Source: Oscheius sp. JU75 | Lineage: Eukaryota > Nematoda > Chromadorea > Rhabditida > Rhabditidae | Direction of reading: 5' to 3' | NCBI GenBank assembly: GCA_037178855.1 | Contig: JASJZC010000006.1 | Span: 8,784,501-8,848,500, forward strand | DNA: 64,000 nt | Shown: positions 1 through 10,966 of the stretch, piece by piece | How the letters are laid out: each line of letters opens with the position of its first letter | Numbering within the stretch: position 1 is the first letter of the stretch | Made by a program: the position numbers and the translations under genes | Notes under the pieces: model-generated | The model's input: only the letters and a program-made list of their open reading frames with translations | What the model was told of the DNA's origin: nothing | The model's database searches: none

Positions 1-386
1 CGAGGAATGTGTAGACGGTCACATTGTTTTTCGGATACAATGGGTTCGGTTCCATCGGCATCCTGTCTCTCGGAATCTGTTCCGTGACGTCTTGAGTCGG
101 GGTCCATGGTAGATCGCGAAGAGTCACAGCCTTTCCCAATAACTGTCCTACTGGCAGTTTGATGACTACCTCATCGTCCAAAAGACCCTAAAATCGGTAT
201 TTAGAACCCTCCAAAAACAGGACTCACTTGAAATTTAGGCCTCGGCGTTGTTGGCGGACCGAACGGATTGAATATATCGATTGGCCTGGTGGGTTGTGGC
301 ACATATTGGGCACTGACGGTGCCTAACAGGACAAGAAGGAACATCACTTGAGCAACATGGACAAATAAGTGCCTAATTACATACAA
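1..386 (-). CDS. Carboxylesterase/cholinesterase-like protein, N-terminal part
   Basis: Two exons on the minus strand (386-229 and 188-1), joined in phase 0 across a 40-nt GTGAGT...TTTTAG intron. The gene continues off the left edge. The N-terminus has a hydrophobic signal peptide (core MFLLVLLGTVSA) and then a short Pro/Thr linker. The second exon ends in an NNVTVYTFL stretch, which in type B carboxylesterases, neuroligins and gliotactin lies just before the first conserved block (GIPYA). No catalytic residues are inside the window, so enzyme and catalytically dead adhesion protein cannot be told apart. The start could be at 386 or at the internal Met before the hydrophobic core; both leave a usable signal peptide. 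The family assignment is inference from this one stretch. Confidence 0.5.
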
Positions 387-1052
387 AAGTTGAGAAATTT
401 GAGCCGAACAAGTTTAGGAGAGTTGAAAAATTGAAGAAAGGGAGTTCCGCCGTGATACGGTAATAGTCAGTCGCAGAGCGTTTGCAGCGTGAAGGCCAGG
501 CCAGTCGCGGCGGGACCCAGGGGACAGAGTGATAGTTGGATCAGAGACGCAGAGACCAGCTCTTTGGTCTGATTAGAGCGAATCTACTCCCATTGTTGCC
601 GATCTCCGTGTACTTGCTTCCCGTTTGGAATCTAGTGTCGAGAAAAAAGCGCTGCCCGGTTCACACAGATGGCGCAGTCCTACAACTCAAAGAGTTCCAG
701 GTTCAGCTTCCAGACATGAAAATCGTTTTGTGATTGATTGAAAAAGTGGTTGAAAACCTGACTGAAAAGTGATTGAAAACCAGTTTATCAGAATACGGAA
801 CAAAAGATCGGGATCAGCACCAAGTACTCGTAACATGGAAGAGAGACAAAAGTGATCAGGGAAAGAATACTGGTAGGTATGAACTGATATAAGGAGGAGG
901 TCAAACGTCGGTCGGACTGTTACGAGCAGATGAAGACGGCTGTTGGGCCTTGTCTGTGATACGCAGTGTGCCCTGTTCCATGTAGTGCATGGGAGCAGAG
1001 GAGTCCGGTTGGTAGAAACTGAAAATGGTTGTTCTGGTGAACAGGGGAGAGC
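387..1052. other. Intergenic, no gene seen
   Basis: This is the 5' flank of the carboxylesterase-like gene and the 3' flank of the innexin. Small open frames occur on both strands, but none has splice context or recognisable protein character. Confidence 0.5.
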
Positions 1053-1160
1053 TTACTCGTAGGTGGGCGGCTTGCAGAACTTGGCGGGGAGGAGAGAATG
1101 CTTGTCGCTTGAGGAGTCGTCCGAATAGCTCTGAATAGACGGTTATGAGTCTCTCTGTCG

Positions 1161-1194
<34 letters not shown>

Positions 1195-2583
1195 GTCTCA
1201 GACTTACATCGCTGGTCCTGTATTTAGCCAAAAGAGCCGTGGCCAAATCAAAAGTCGTACGACTACCAACGCATTCCGAGACGAACTGGAGAAGGAGGAC
1301 ACCGTCAGGATGAAGGCACTCGCTCACAAAGCGCTGAACTTCGGCACGGGGAGTTCCAGACTAAATTTGGGATAAAATTAGGAAAGGAGGTGAGGGTACC
1401 TTGTAGTAGCTGACTTTGTAGAGGACAGAGCGGGTTCGGAGATGAGGAATCATCATGAGGCAGAGGTACCAGAGGAAGTTGGCCACATTGAGGATGGCCA
1501 AGAAGACGAACCAGAAGTAGAGGACAAAGTAGAGCTTCTCGTTGATTAGATTCATCATGATAACACATTGAACCGTGTGATTTTGGATCTGAAAATTGTG
1601 TTAAGAAACCAAATTTCTCAATGCTTACATTGCCCAGACGACGAATCTGGAAGTCGCACATAATGACTCTGGGGAAGACTGTAGATTCATGGGCTTGGAC
1701 CCCGTTGAACAGATTCCAGGCGGTTTGATAGCCCCAGTGGAGATAGCTCTCTCCGAGGAAATGGTTCAGGATGACGACCTGACAGTAGATGTTCAGCACG
1801 TAGAAGGCTTTGGTGATCAGGTACAGAATCATAGCGTTCTTGCCGCTCCGGGGAGTGGCCGTGAGTCGGGAGCGACGGTCAGCCGAGCCGAAAGTCGAGA
1901 CAGTTTCCATGAAATAGTCGGCCAGCTTCTTTATCTCATCCTCTCTCTTCTCGCCGGACAGCTTATTCACCTTCTCGGTCTCTTTGAGGAAACCTCGAGG
2001 GTTGATGGCCGTCTTCTTGTGCATTATGTTCCAGAAATAGTTGGGGAGGAAGAAGCAGACGGACTAAAACTGGGATGTAGGCCTCATAGGAGTCTAGAAT
2101 TACGGCGCGCAACTTGCATGCATAGTGCAGTGCTAAGGCTATTAAACCAAGAGTCCGGTGTTCGGATTCCCAGCTTCATATTGAGCTTTTTGTATTTAAA
2201 AACCTACCTGAAGAGCTAACATGATTGGAACCCAACGGTAGTAGGAGACATGGTCGTTCCTTTCACCAGTACCAATCTTCGGAATTTCGTCTTCAAAGGG
2301 CACGTGGTAGCTGTTAGCGATGAAACAGTAGTCCTAAAGTAACATTTGGTTACTGACTAATTGGAAATCCAACTTCGGCATACTTCTCCCATCCTCCCTT
2401 GAATTCGCTCGGTACCCAGCATTGGATCGGACTTCCAAAGTACTGCTTGGCCGAGATGGCGATGGCGAAGAAGCCTAGTAGGTACGAGGTCACATAGTAG
2501 TTCAGATGGTCCACGAAGTCGGCGACCACCTGCTTTTTGACCGTCTTCTCAACAAATCTGTTGAGAAATGGTATTCCTAACAT
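1053..2583 (-). CDS. Innexin gap-junction subunit, complete
   Basis: Six exons (2583-2374, 2333-2208, 2063-1629, 1588-1400, 1360-1208, 1130-1053), all in phase 0, give 396 residues, normal for the family. Innexins are four-pass membrane proteins that assemble into invertebrate gap junctions and hemichannels. Diagnostic stretches are NYYVTSYLL in TM1, IQCWVP followed by GGWEKYAEDYC in the first extracellular loop, YYRWVP before TM2, and LFNEK-like LINEKLYFVLYFWFVF in TM4. The cytoplasmic tail is acidic and Ser-rich (YSDDSSSDK). One intron holds a (CT)n microsatellite and another a tRNA-like module. The start Met begins MLGIPFL, a usual innexin N-terminus. The paralogue cannot be assigned. Confidence 0.95.
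1161..1191. repeat. (CT)n microsatellite in innexin intron
   Basis: An uninterrupted CT dinucleotide run of about 30 bp inside the last innexin intron, flanked by TCTCTGTC units. Confidence 0.9.
2121..2174 (+). repeat. tRNA-like (SINE-like) module
   Basis: Lies in the innexin intron 2207-2064. A degenerate A-box-like block (TAGTGCAGTGCTAAGG) and a B-box-like block (GTGTTCGGATTCC) sit at tRNA spacing. No acceptor stem can be paired, so it is read as a decayed tRNA-derived repeat. Confidence 0.4.
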
Positions 2584-3184
2584 CTGAAATACGGTGGTTA
2601 TTGAGAGTGAGAGAACGAAGTAAGAAGGGCATGTCTATGTCTGTCTCTGAGCTTATTAGAGAGGAACGAAGAAAGGTGTGTAGTCAAGACACGTCGCGCA
2701 TCCCTGCCAAAGCCGGCCGTGACCCCTAGTCATGGCAAATATGCTCAAGAACAATGCGTGCCGTACAAGCGAGTGGAGATAAAGAAAGAGGAGGGCGATT
2801 TAGAAGAAAAAGGAGATAAACGGTCCCGAAGGTGAAACGGTCCCGGCGTCCTAGGTAGGGGTCAGCCCCGCCCCATCCTAGAGACGGTCAAGGAATGAAT
2901 GGCAAGGTCACCCGAGCATATGTCACCACTATCGGAAAGCGATGCGTATCGCTTTTCCGCTTTTTTTCTGGACCGATACTGACGAAATAAATTCTGAAAA
3001 GTGATTTCTGAGAAAAGTGATCGTTCTCTGACCAAAACCCAGGTAATCCATAAGAGCCGACGCAACACCTCTCATTACCCCGCCGGACAGGTCACTGGGT
3101 CGAGAGCCTAGCCTAATGGATTGAGAGATAGAGATCGTGGGACTGTCCTCCTCGTATTGAGGGGTAAGACTGATGCAAAAGGGT

Positions 3185-3187
<3 letters not shown>

Positions 3188-3218
<31 letters not shown>
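3188..3218. repeat. (GA)n microsatellite
   Basis: Perfect GA dinucleotide run of about 30 bp. Confidence 0.9.
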
Positions 3219-3220
<2 letters not shown>

Positions 3221-3423
3221 ACAGATGGTTCCGTGCCGTAAGAGAGAGTACAAAAGATGAGTAACTATGGGAAACTGTCTGACCATTGCTGTAAGTGACC
3301 GTAGGTATTTGAACTTCGCGCCCAAAATTGAGAATTGTGTACTCGAAAACTAATAATTTTGAGCGAAAAAAGTGGAATACATCCTCAAAGATGTTGTATG
3401 CAAATTCAAAAACTTTGTCTTAA

Positions 3424-3484
3424 TGGGGATCGAACCCGGGACCTTTCGGCCACAGTCGGAGTTCTTACCGACTGATCTATGGAA
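3424..3484 (-). repeat. tRNA-like (SINE-like) module
   Basis: On the minus strand an A-box (TAGATCAGTCGG) is followed at tRNA distance by a perfect B-box (GGTTCGATCCC) in a CCGGG/CCCGG-like T arm. No 3' acceptor strand pairs with the 5' end, so this looks like a tRNA-derived repeat, not a working tRNA gene. Confidence 0.55.
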
Positions 3485-3922
3485 GCAAAGCCGGCGCGCG
3501 ATTTCTTATTAGTACATGAAGGTGGACCGAACACAACGAGATTCTTTGCTTCAAATATATTTTTGAAAGGTTCAAAGGGATTCTTGAAGGTATTGAATTC
3601 CACTCGTTTTTGGGTCATAGTCTTATGCAAAGGGGACCAAAGGGAGACTCTGTTGAAACTCATCAATCAACTGTATCAAATCGAAGAAGCTTCTCACCCT
3701 CTCAGTGTTTGTTCGTGACTATTTACTCTCGGCGCCTATCAAACTGAGGTATCAGTCGAGATCCGCCACGAATGTTTCTCTACTGAAGCACTGTGGTATG
3801 TCTGTGTCTCCCTCTCTGTGTTTCATCCTCAAAAATCCATAAGCTATGGAAGTCCATAAACTGCTGTTCTTTATTGCGTACAAACATATACAAATATGTA
3901 CAAATCGCCACAGCCGACAAAT

Positions 3923-4827
3923 TTATGGACTGTGCTCGATGGCGATCTGACGAGCAGTTGGCTCGCCAGTCTTCGGAGCATCGATGAACAGATGGCCGTC
4001 TTTGGTGATCGAGGACTTCAATTCCTGGAGGTTGCAGTCTTCCGGGAGAGCCCACTTTCGCACGAAGGACCTAAACTTCAGTTGAAGCTAAAAGACAGTA
4101 CATACCTCTTGAGGTACTGATCATCATCGTGGATCTCGTGAGCGCCTTCAATAGTCAGTACGTGTCCCTCAATGGAGACCTTGAGCTCCTCTGGCTGGAA
4201 ATTAGTGAAAAGTTGAAACTTGTGAATCTCGCCACTGCGAACCAACTCAGCTTCAATACGTAGTTCTTTCATATTGCGTATCATTGCCAAGAGTTGGTGC
4301 ACAGCTCTAGACTGTCTGTTTCTACACATCTCGACTGCGCACCAACTCTTGTCGCAGATACGCAATCGTCCCTAAAATCTAGCCTGTGAGTTGCTGCGCA
4401 GTTCCAGACTGTCTGGCTACGATACTTTTGCGCAGTTCCTGCCGCGCACCAACTCATGAGTTTCGATACACAGCTGCATGACAAAAATTGCTAGATATAA
4501 AGTTCCATAGTATAATAATTGTTGCGCTACTTCGTGTCTGCAGACATCCAAAATTTCCCCTGCCCCTAAATGATTAAAGGATTCTTTGGTTCAAAAAACA
4601 TAAGTTTCGGTACCTTGAAGTGAGAGACATCCAGATCCACTCCAAAGTGGCGATTGTCGTTGACTATCTAAAATCTCCCCATTCTCCAGTTTTGAAGCTC
4701 AAGAAACCTGCGTATTGCTCTGGCTGAGACGACGAGTAGCTGGAAGAGAGCGTTCCCAGCGATTGATGTCATGGAACATGTCGTCCAGATGGGTGCGGAA
4801 GATGGGAGAGAATGGAGTAAGTGACAT
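3923..4827 (-). CDS. Small heat-shock protein (alpha-crystallin/HSP20)
   Basis: Four exons (4827-4708, 4667-4614, 4194-4106, 4070-3923) give 136 residues, typical of nematode HSP16/HSP12 proteins. These are ATP-independent holdase chaperones that form oligomers. The alpha-crystallin domain runs from about residue 41 (IVNDNRHFGVDLDVSHFKPEE) through LKVSIEGHVLTIEG to the end of the domain (GHLFIDAPK). The conserved SFVRKWALPED strand is assembled across the last intron. The short C-tail has an I-x-I-like motif (RQIAIE). Intron 2 (about 420 nt) is unusually long for the gene and is filled with GCGCACCAACTC-type repeats. A TTCTAGAA element lies upstream at 5151. Confidence 0.93.
4291..4455. repeat. 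GCGCACCAACTC repeat cluster in sHSP intron 2
   Basis: GAGTTGGTGCACAG at 4291, GACTGCGCACCAACTC at 4335 and CGCGCACCAACTC at 4443 occur in both orientations, with GATACGCA/GCGCAG companions between them. The same core recurs across the window. Confidence 0.7.
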
Positions 4828-4962
4828 AGCTTCTTTCACAACTGAATGTTTTCAAATGGCAGTGCTTGTGTAGAAGCAGGAAGAGATAAACAGGGGCGTT
4901 CCTCGGCTAGTCAACAACTCGAACAAAAATAGTAAAAACACGAGGTCGGAGGGAACACTTAT

Positions 4963-5381
4963 GCTTGTTTTGGATCCCGCGGAGGAAGCAGACAGACAGA
5001 GAGACAGAGAGAATGCTGCTCAATGTTGCAAAACTTTTGCAGAGAGAGAAAACAAGCATGTTTTTGTCCTCTTCCTTTTTATACAGCCCTCTTTCGAAAT
5101 CTGTTGTGTATCATGTGGTCAGCCACATTGTTTACGCCCGTGTTCCGGCCTTCTAGAAATCTCTACGCACACTCTTAAACCATACCGACCGTTAGTTTAT
5201 TCTCAATTAGCATAAGTAATGTCTCTTCCGCATCACTTTCCCCATTTTGAAATATGTTTCTACGCGACTATGGACTCTCTGGAACATCCCCCGGCCCCAA
5301 AGTATTGGAGTCGAAGCGAGCTTCTGGCTCTATGGGACGTGAGTCTACAGTATTGAAATGATGGATGTCGACATTTCAGAC
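4963..5381 (+). repeat. 419-bp duplicated segment, copy A
   Basis: Matches 10966-11384 over its full 419 nt with no net length change and roughly a dozen substitutions by eye (about 97% identity). It contains a GACAGAGA run, a TATA-like stretch near 5077, a 40-codon first exon and its 41-nt intron. Sequence diverges completely outside both ends. Copy A is followed by a 22-bp partial tandem repeat of its last bases (GATGGATGTCGACATTTC). Confidence 0.9.
5151..5158. promoter_or_regulatory. Heat-shock-element-like palindrome
   Basis: TTCTAGAA fits the HSE core (nTTCnnGAAn) and lies about 325 bp upstream of the small HSP start, inside duplicate copy A. Copy B has TTCCAGAA at the same place, which also fits the core. 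Only two to three pentamers are visible, so the functional claim is weak. Confidence 0.3.
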
Positions 5382-5961
5382 GATGGATGTCGACATTTCG
5401 TCCAGCTGTCCCTCGGGGTCCCCAGCCTGTCTCTCGCCCAGCCCCTCCTCAAGGCCCAAAGGCTCGTAAGATTCCAATTAGACGTCTTGGGATACGAAAA
5501 ACCAAATGTTCTATGAAAGAGCTTGTCGATGCCCGATTGAGAAAAGGCAAAAAAGCTTCGGAGAGAAGGGGGCATGAACGGGTTTTAATCCAGAGAGTTT
5601 AGAAAGGAATACGTGGTTTTAAACTGAAAGGGGAGTGAGACAGAGAGATAGAGAGACCGGGACACAGAGAGATATCAAAACAATCAATTGTTCAGAACCA
5701 TCATGTTCATCTCCAGTCCACAGATCAGCCGAAGAAGTTCACTCCCAGTTGCGATCTTCTACCCGATTTGCCTTTGCAAATCTCGTGGCTACAGTAATCC
5801 GACTGGACTTTTGGAACGACTTTGATCCTCATTCAATGTAAGTCCTCCAAGCAGTGTTTAACCTTTTTCTGCAGATTCTTCTACAAAATCGCCTTCGAAG
5901 GTGTCATGAACTGCATGAGGCTTCCGGAAAAGACTATCAAGTCTCTCAAAACACAGCTTGA
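5219..5961 (+). CDS. Duplicated-gene copy A, structure uncertain
   Basis: The first exon (5219-5338, 40 codons, ending SRSELLALWD) has a GTGAGT donor and lies in the duplicated segment. Continuing in phase past the TTTCAG acceptor at 5379 gives only about 27 more codons to a TAA. A second, apparently coding stretch lies at 5734-5961 on the same strand: it runs VHSQLRSSTRF, FANLVATVIRLDFWNDF, then after a GTAAGT...CTGCAG intron FFYKIAFEGVMNC, to TGA at 5961. Whether the two parts belong to one gene is not settled; I could not find an in-phase exon chain joining them. The product is unrecognised. Compare copy B at 11222-11517, where a clean two-exon frame exists. Confidence 0.35.
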
Positions 5962-6117
5962 GGTTTGAATTTCAACTTGAAGTCTACTTCGGGAACGGGA
6001 CCTCTGTTCTGCTGTAGAGACCAAACAGATGACCAAGTATTGCCAAACTTGTATTTAAAAGCTTTGAAGTGCTCCCGACAAAAAGTCGTGCAGAATACTT
6101 TATTAGAAAATCACATC

Positions 6118-7947
6118 TTATTTGTGTACAATGTGGACTTTCAAATCGTTTGCCGTGCCATACGGTGAAAACCGGGTCTTGTAGTAATCTGACCATGGTA
6201 CAGCCTCTATAAAAATTTATTAAGCTTAAAAAAAGCAACTTACTCGTTTCGCACATAACGCCATTGTAGTTATCATCCTTAGTAGTGAACCACTTGCCTT
6301 GTAAAGATGTCCCATTGCTGAAGTCAGATTGAAGGAGCACGGTGTACGGATCGCCGTTCGGGCTATCTATATAAAAATCGATGGGGTTCTGCAATGGGGT
6401 TCCATCATTCCAATAACAACTTGAAGTGGAATTTGTGCTGCAGGCCAGTCCAATGAAGGGGGAGCTGTAGTAAGAACAGAGAAGAGGCTTGGCATCGATG
6501 TAGTTGAACAGGAAGTTATTAAGATCGTCGCTGTCCACTTTTGCAATTGTAGCATTTTGTGTAGCACAGTAAGCTACAGCATCCGCCCAACTACGTAAAG
6601 TACAGTCGTACTAAAGGGAGATTGTGACTGAGTTGTGAGATAATTTAAGATTACCTTATAGCACTGACAATTGTTGGGGTACATAACGTAGCCGCGAGGA
6701 CAGACGACATCAGCTGAAACCGACTTTTTGTTAGCACAATGCGGCTTTTTCTGAATATGACCAGCTGCCTCAGGCATATTGCATCATGTTCGAAGGAACC
6801 GTCATGTCAGTCATTTCCAAGATTACCTAGACTTAGTTATGAGCCAAAGATTAAAGGTTCCAAGTGGTTTCATTTTTGATGCCCCCGAATCTATGTTTCG
6901 TGAGTGGAACCATTAAAGTGTGGGAGATAAGAGGAATGGCTGATAGCTGACTGTGTCGAGAGCTTAGCTGATAGCTGACTGTGTCTAGAGCTTGGTTGAC
7001 AGCTGACTGTGTCGAGAGATCTTCTTTTCATTGAAAACTCAATCACTTGACACCAGCTATAGCTACCAAAAGGTTTTTTGGTCCCACAAAAGTATAAAAC
7101 TGATTTTATCCCTATTTTCTACTCAAAATATGCTGGCAAAAAGAGTTACCGAAGAAAGAATTCAAACCCGCCACCTTTAGTGTCGTAATCCTATCCAATA
7201 CATCAACTACGTCTTTGCCGCGGACAAACAAAGTCAGCCACAGACACCATAGCTTTTTAATAGTTTAGATCAGAACTAACAGGTCTAACAGAGAGATTTT
7301 TCCCGAAAAATCAAAGTTATCAGCCTTACCACACTTAGCCTTTGCATTAGGTGAAGTGGTAGGAGTTACACAGCTTGTAGGTTGAGTAACAGGCGCAGCA
7401 GTTGGACATAAGCTGGCGGGAGCATCTGGCTCAGACTGACAGACAAACGTGTGGTTAGAGTTGCAATACTGCTGACTGAAAACGAGGAACTTGATTGCAA
7501 ATTTTTAACTAACCTCCAAGTAGTATCGCTAGAAACGCTGACACACTGATAGTAGCTGGGGACCGAAGGAAAGCCTAGCGCCCACGCGGATACGTAGTCT
7601 AGCGACTCGCTTGTAGTCCAGCTAAAGCTCTCCGACATGAGTAGGTTCAAGCCGATCCAGGTCTTATGTGATTGTCCGGCATTGCTGTTGCCGAGAGTTG
7701 CTACGTATGCATTTTCCACGGGAGAATGTACAGCGGTTAGGTGCCCGCCGTACGAGTTACAGTATTGCTCTGCCGCCAGAAAGTTGGTCGACTGGTTGAC
7801 GTATTTGTAACACCTGCCACACGGAAAGTTCATCAAGTCGACTGCGACTCACTTGTTGAAAAATGCTTCATACTGGAATCCGGAGGGACAGGCTGCCGAA
7901 CAAAGTAGGGGTAGAAGAAGCGCTGTGCAGAGCTGCAAACGACCCAT
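6118..7947 (-). CDS. Secreted protein with two C-type lectin domains
   Basis: Six exons (7947-7853, 7813-7514, 7475-7330, 6713-6655, 6610-6244, 6206-6118) join in phase to 351 residues. A signal peptide (MGRLQLCTALLLPLLCSAA) is followed by CTLD 1 (about residues 30-145: CYKYVNQS, TWIGLN, then the closing FVCQ) and a Thr/Pro/Cys linker. CTLD 2 (about residues 190-320) has FIGLAC, CYWNDGTP and VMCE. Classical EPN/WND calcium-binding triplets are incomplete (only a WND is visible in domain 2), so sugar binding is uncertain. Nematode proteins of this class are often secreted by intestine or epidermis and can be induced by infection; that is family knowledge. The long intron 7329-6714 holds a triple tandem repeat. 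Confidence 0.85.
6938..7018. repeat. Three tandem units of about 28 bp
   Basis: Three units built on TAGCTGACTGTGTCGAGAGC lie head to tail in the lectin's longest intron. Confidence 0.75.
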
Positions 7948-8012
7948 TGTCGTACAAGTAGTCCTGATAAGTCCTGTGCCCTTATGTACCCGAATTTGAT
8001 TCCGATAAACGT

Positions 8013-8085
8013 AAGCCAGGCTAGTCATCGACTTCTTAATCCAGGCTAGTCATCGACTTCTAAAGCCAGGCTAGTCATCGACGTC
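8013..8085. repeat. Three tandem units of about 26 bp
   Basis: Three copies of CCAGGCTAGTCATCGACTTC with short spacers. They sit between the lectin start and the truncated end of the TMCO4 pseudogene, possibly marking the rearrangement junction. Confidence 0.8.
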
Positions 8086-8187
8086 ACCTTTGAAACGTCT
8101 TAAAGATTGAGTCGTACCCGTACTGTCTCTGCGGTTGTCCTGTCTCTCTGCACGTTCTATCCAGAAACTCTAATGATTGTCTTTTAG

Positions 8188-9468
8188 GCCTGACAAGCGG
8201 TCTCAACAGCTGGAGCAGCAGTGCTAGGAACGACTTTTGGTGTGACGGGTGCAGGACTTTCCGGGTACAAGATACAGCTTTTATACTTACTTCTGTTATC
8301 GACAGTTTTAGATGAAGAAACGGGTAGGAGCCATAGAAGAATTCAGTATTGGAACACTTTCTCAAGGAACGGGGCTTCATTGTGCACTAGTTGTTAGTGG
8401 ATGGATTGATCCGGATGCGGTAAGAGATAAACGAAATTCCTTAAATATCGGATTGAGGAGGTCTTTGTTCAGCCATGGAGGCGTGTGAACTGTGCTAAGG
8501 AACAGTACACATTGAAATACGAGAGCAGGTATCTGGAAGAACTGGGGAAAGCTCTGGATTATCTTATGAGTTTCGCTGTTACTGCTGCAGTTCAACAAGC
8601 TCTTATGGAAACGGCTCTTCACAGTAAGTTAAGAGACAGAGAGACAGAGAGAGAGAGTCTTATACCAAGCTTCCAGGTCTTCTCACTGCCGCCGCCTGGC
8701 CAGTAGCCATTCTCGGCTGTGCTTCCGTACTCGATAATCCCTGGAACGTGTGCATTACCCGTTGAGCCGAGGTTTTTTATCCAATTTCATCTGATGAGAT
8801 AAGCCTAATTTAGGTTGGAGAACAGTTGGCCGAGATTCTTCTAACTCATCAACATGGAAAAAGACCCATTACCCTGATTGGATTCAGTTTAGGCGCGAGA
8901 GTAATCTATCACTGTCTCCTCACGATGAGCAAGAGAGCCGAATGTGTGGGGATTGTTGAAGATGTCGTGCTTCTCAGGGCACCAGTGACGGCATCTTCGA
9001 AACAATGGGCAACATTGGCTAGTGTTGACGAATCATTAACGGCTACTGTGAGACTGATTGGCTTCTGAGATTTGTCTACCGTACCATGTCGGCACAGATA
9101 TCAGTGGCTGGGACAAGCCCAAAAAAAACATACGAAGAAGATCTACAACTACAATCTTACTCAAGTCTGGTAAGTCTCTCTGTCTCTCTCCACTCATTTC
9201 ATGGTTTCAGGTTAAAGGACATCTAGACTACTCCAGAAAACTGACCGAAGTCCTCTCAGCAGTTGGAATCCGTGTCGAGCCCCATTCTCCCGCATCTTGC
9301 CAAAATCTCAACGACCTTGTAGCAGAGGCCACGAAAGCCAAAGAATCCCCAGAATCACCAGAGAAAGAAATCAACGACAATAAGATCATTTTCGAAGCAG
9401 GAGAAGATTTTCTAGACCCTCTCACTGCAGAAATCTCTGAAGTTCGTGTTCTGGACAAGAGTCCCTAA
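8188..9468 (+). pseudogene. TMCO4: TMCO4-like alpha/beta hydrolase, decayed copy
   Basis: Six exon blocks (8188-8271, 8312-8419, 8473-8623, 8677-8771, 8814-9169, 9211-9468) match the C-terminal half of TMCO4 (DUF726). They include GLSGYKMKKRVGAIEEF, the nucleophile elbow LIGFSLGARVIYHCL, a VYRTMSAQ stretch and GHLDYS. Lesions seen: the donor after the first block is AT, not GT; an in-frame TGA falls in the block encoding DNPWNVCITR; and a one-base shift near 9027 separates TLASV from RIINGYCETDWLLRF. The N-terminal half is absent. Introns are kept, so this came from DNA duplication or in-place decay, not retrotransposition. A sequencing error could explain one lesion but hardly all three. Confidence 0.8.
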
Positions 9469-9573
9469 CCAAAAGAGTGATTAGTCTTTTTCTAGTCAAT
9501 TTGGAGCTTTTACAAAGAACCAGCCGGCTCCGCCGTCTGACGACGCCGTTACTGGTCATCTATTTCCGTGCTT

Positions 9574-9615
9574 TTCAACCATCCAAAAACAGCGTTTTTT
9601 TGGTTGGTTGAAAAT
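9574..9615. repeat. Imperfect hairpin
   Basis: TTTTCAACCATCC and GGTTGGTTGAAAA can pair across a T-rich loop, about 230 bp past the helicase stop codon. It could be a terminal hairpin of the Helitron, but no CTRR end was found next to it. Confidence 0.4.
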
Positions 9616-9841
9616 AGTCGAAAGTTCAGAAGTCTTTCAAAGCTAAAAAAAAGGAGTTGATAAAAGACTAATTAATTACACATAACAATAACATGATCCG
9701 AAAGTCGTGAAACTGTCATTGGAACAAAAAAAGGAGGCTCGTCCTGACATCGGGAACACGGACATCTTTGGAGACACGAACAGGAGGACAGCAAAGGAAG
9801 TGATGTAGAGACAGGAAACTGGTGGAGAAGAAGCACGGAGC

Positions 9842-10966
9842 TTAGGCAAGAGCACATCTATCGACCACGTTGGCCGTCTTCTTCCCACTTTCATTGGTTC
9901 CAATCTTGATCTTCAGTCCATCCTTGGTCTTGGCCCTCGACATCGCCACGTACAGCTGGCCGTGACTGAATACATCCTCCGGCAAAAAGACTCCGACCTT
10001 ATCCAACGACTGCCCCTGCGACTTGTTGATCGTCATGGCGAACGCCAACTTGAGCGGATACTGGCGTCTCGTGAGGGTGAAGGACATTCGCTTGCCTTTT
10101 GTCGACTTCAGATCAATCCGCGGAATGACAACCGGCTCTCCTTTGCGTGGTCCATTGATGAAGCGACACTGGATCGCGTTGTTGCCTCCGAACTTCTGCA
10201 CTTGGAGCCTCGTCCCATTGCAGAGACCAACTTTGACATTGAGGTTGCGAATCAGCATGACGACACAGCCCTCTTTCAGCTCCAGGCGGTGAGGTGGCAG
10301 GCTTGCAAGAGACAGCGAGTTGAGGAATTCATCCGCGTAGAAGAGGGCATCTTCGGAGTTCTCCTTGTCAATCCGATCGGCACTCAGATAGATCTTCTTG
10401 GCTCCAGACATCTGATCGAGAATATGCAGATTGGTCTTGTCCACATTGACGTTCTTCGGAGTGAGAATGGCTCGAGAGTTCAGATGGTCGGGGTCATCGT
10501 AGACGCCTTCGAAGATTTCGCGAATCATGTCTCCTCGGCTGAGAAGATCATCTGGCACTTCGATCCGATTCTCCTCGTCTTTCGCAATCTTGTCTTCGCC
10601 AATCTTTAGCAGGAAGTCCTTGAACTCGACCGTGTCACCGACGGCTCTCATGTTCTCCAGAAGTTGCAAACGGCCGAACTTCTCGAACAGTGGGGAAACA
10701 TTCAGACAGCAGGAGAAAGGATCAGCTGCGAAGAGCTTGTTTGGAATAGGCAGAACTTGAAAATAACTGCTCATCAGAAGCTCAAAAGAAATTTTTACCT
10801 GGCGAAAGTCGCCGCCCATCAACACGACCTTTCCTCCGAACGGCACCAAGTTGTCCATGACAGCCTAGAAAATCGAGACCAGCTGCGGCCTCTTATCCCG
10901 GTTGGAAGACAATGGTGTGCTGGTTTTCCTCGTGGACAGACAGGTCAACCACGGCGTTGGACTTTG
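9842..10966 (-). mobile_element. Truncated Helitron RepHel helicase
   Basis: An open frame of 338 codons (10858-9842) encodes the C-terminal part of a Pif1-type helicase of Helitron transposons. It shows [14 protein letters not shown] (motif III), [31 protein letters not shown] (motif V) and [10 protein letters not shown] (motif VI). Upstream, 10965-10890 encodes SVHEENQHTIVFQPG, like the conserved block far upstream of the helicase in RepHel. The intervening Walker A region is missing, so the element carries an internal deletion and cannot act alone. A 14-codon insertion interrupts GDFRQ/VLPI. The element ends abruptly at 10966, where duplicate copy B begins. Host PIF1 is less likely because of the VHEENQ block. 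Confidence 0.8.

Larger units (their letters stand above)
2584..3922. other. Intergenic between sHSP and innexin
   Basis: Upstream flank of the innexin and downstream flank of the small HSP. It holds a (GA)n run (3188-3218) and a minus-strand tRNA-like module (3424-3484). Open frames here lack splice context and protein-like composition. Confidence 0.5.

Noticed and set aside
9962..10760. Plus-strand open frames opposite the helicase
   Set aside because: Antisense shadows of a well-supported minus-strand coding region.
9842..10858. Host PIF1 helicase gene
   Set aside because: The upstream SVHEENQ...VFQPG block, loss of the Walker A part and the abrupt edge fit a broken Helitron better.
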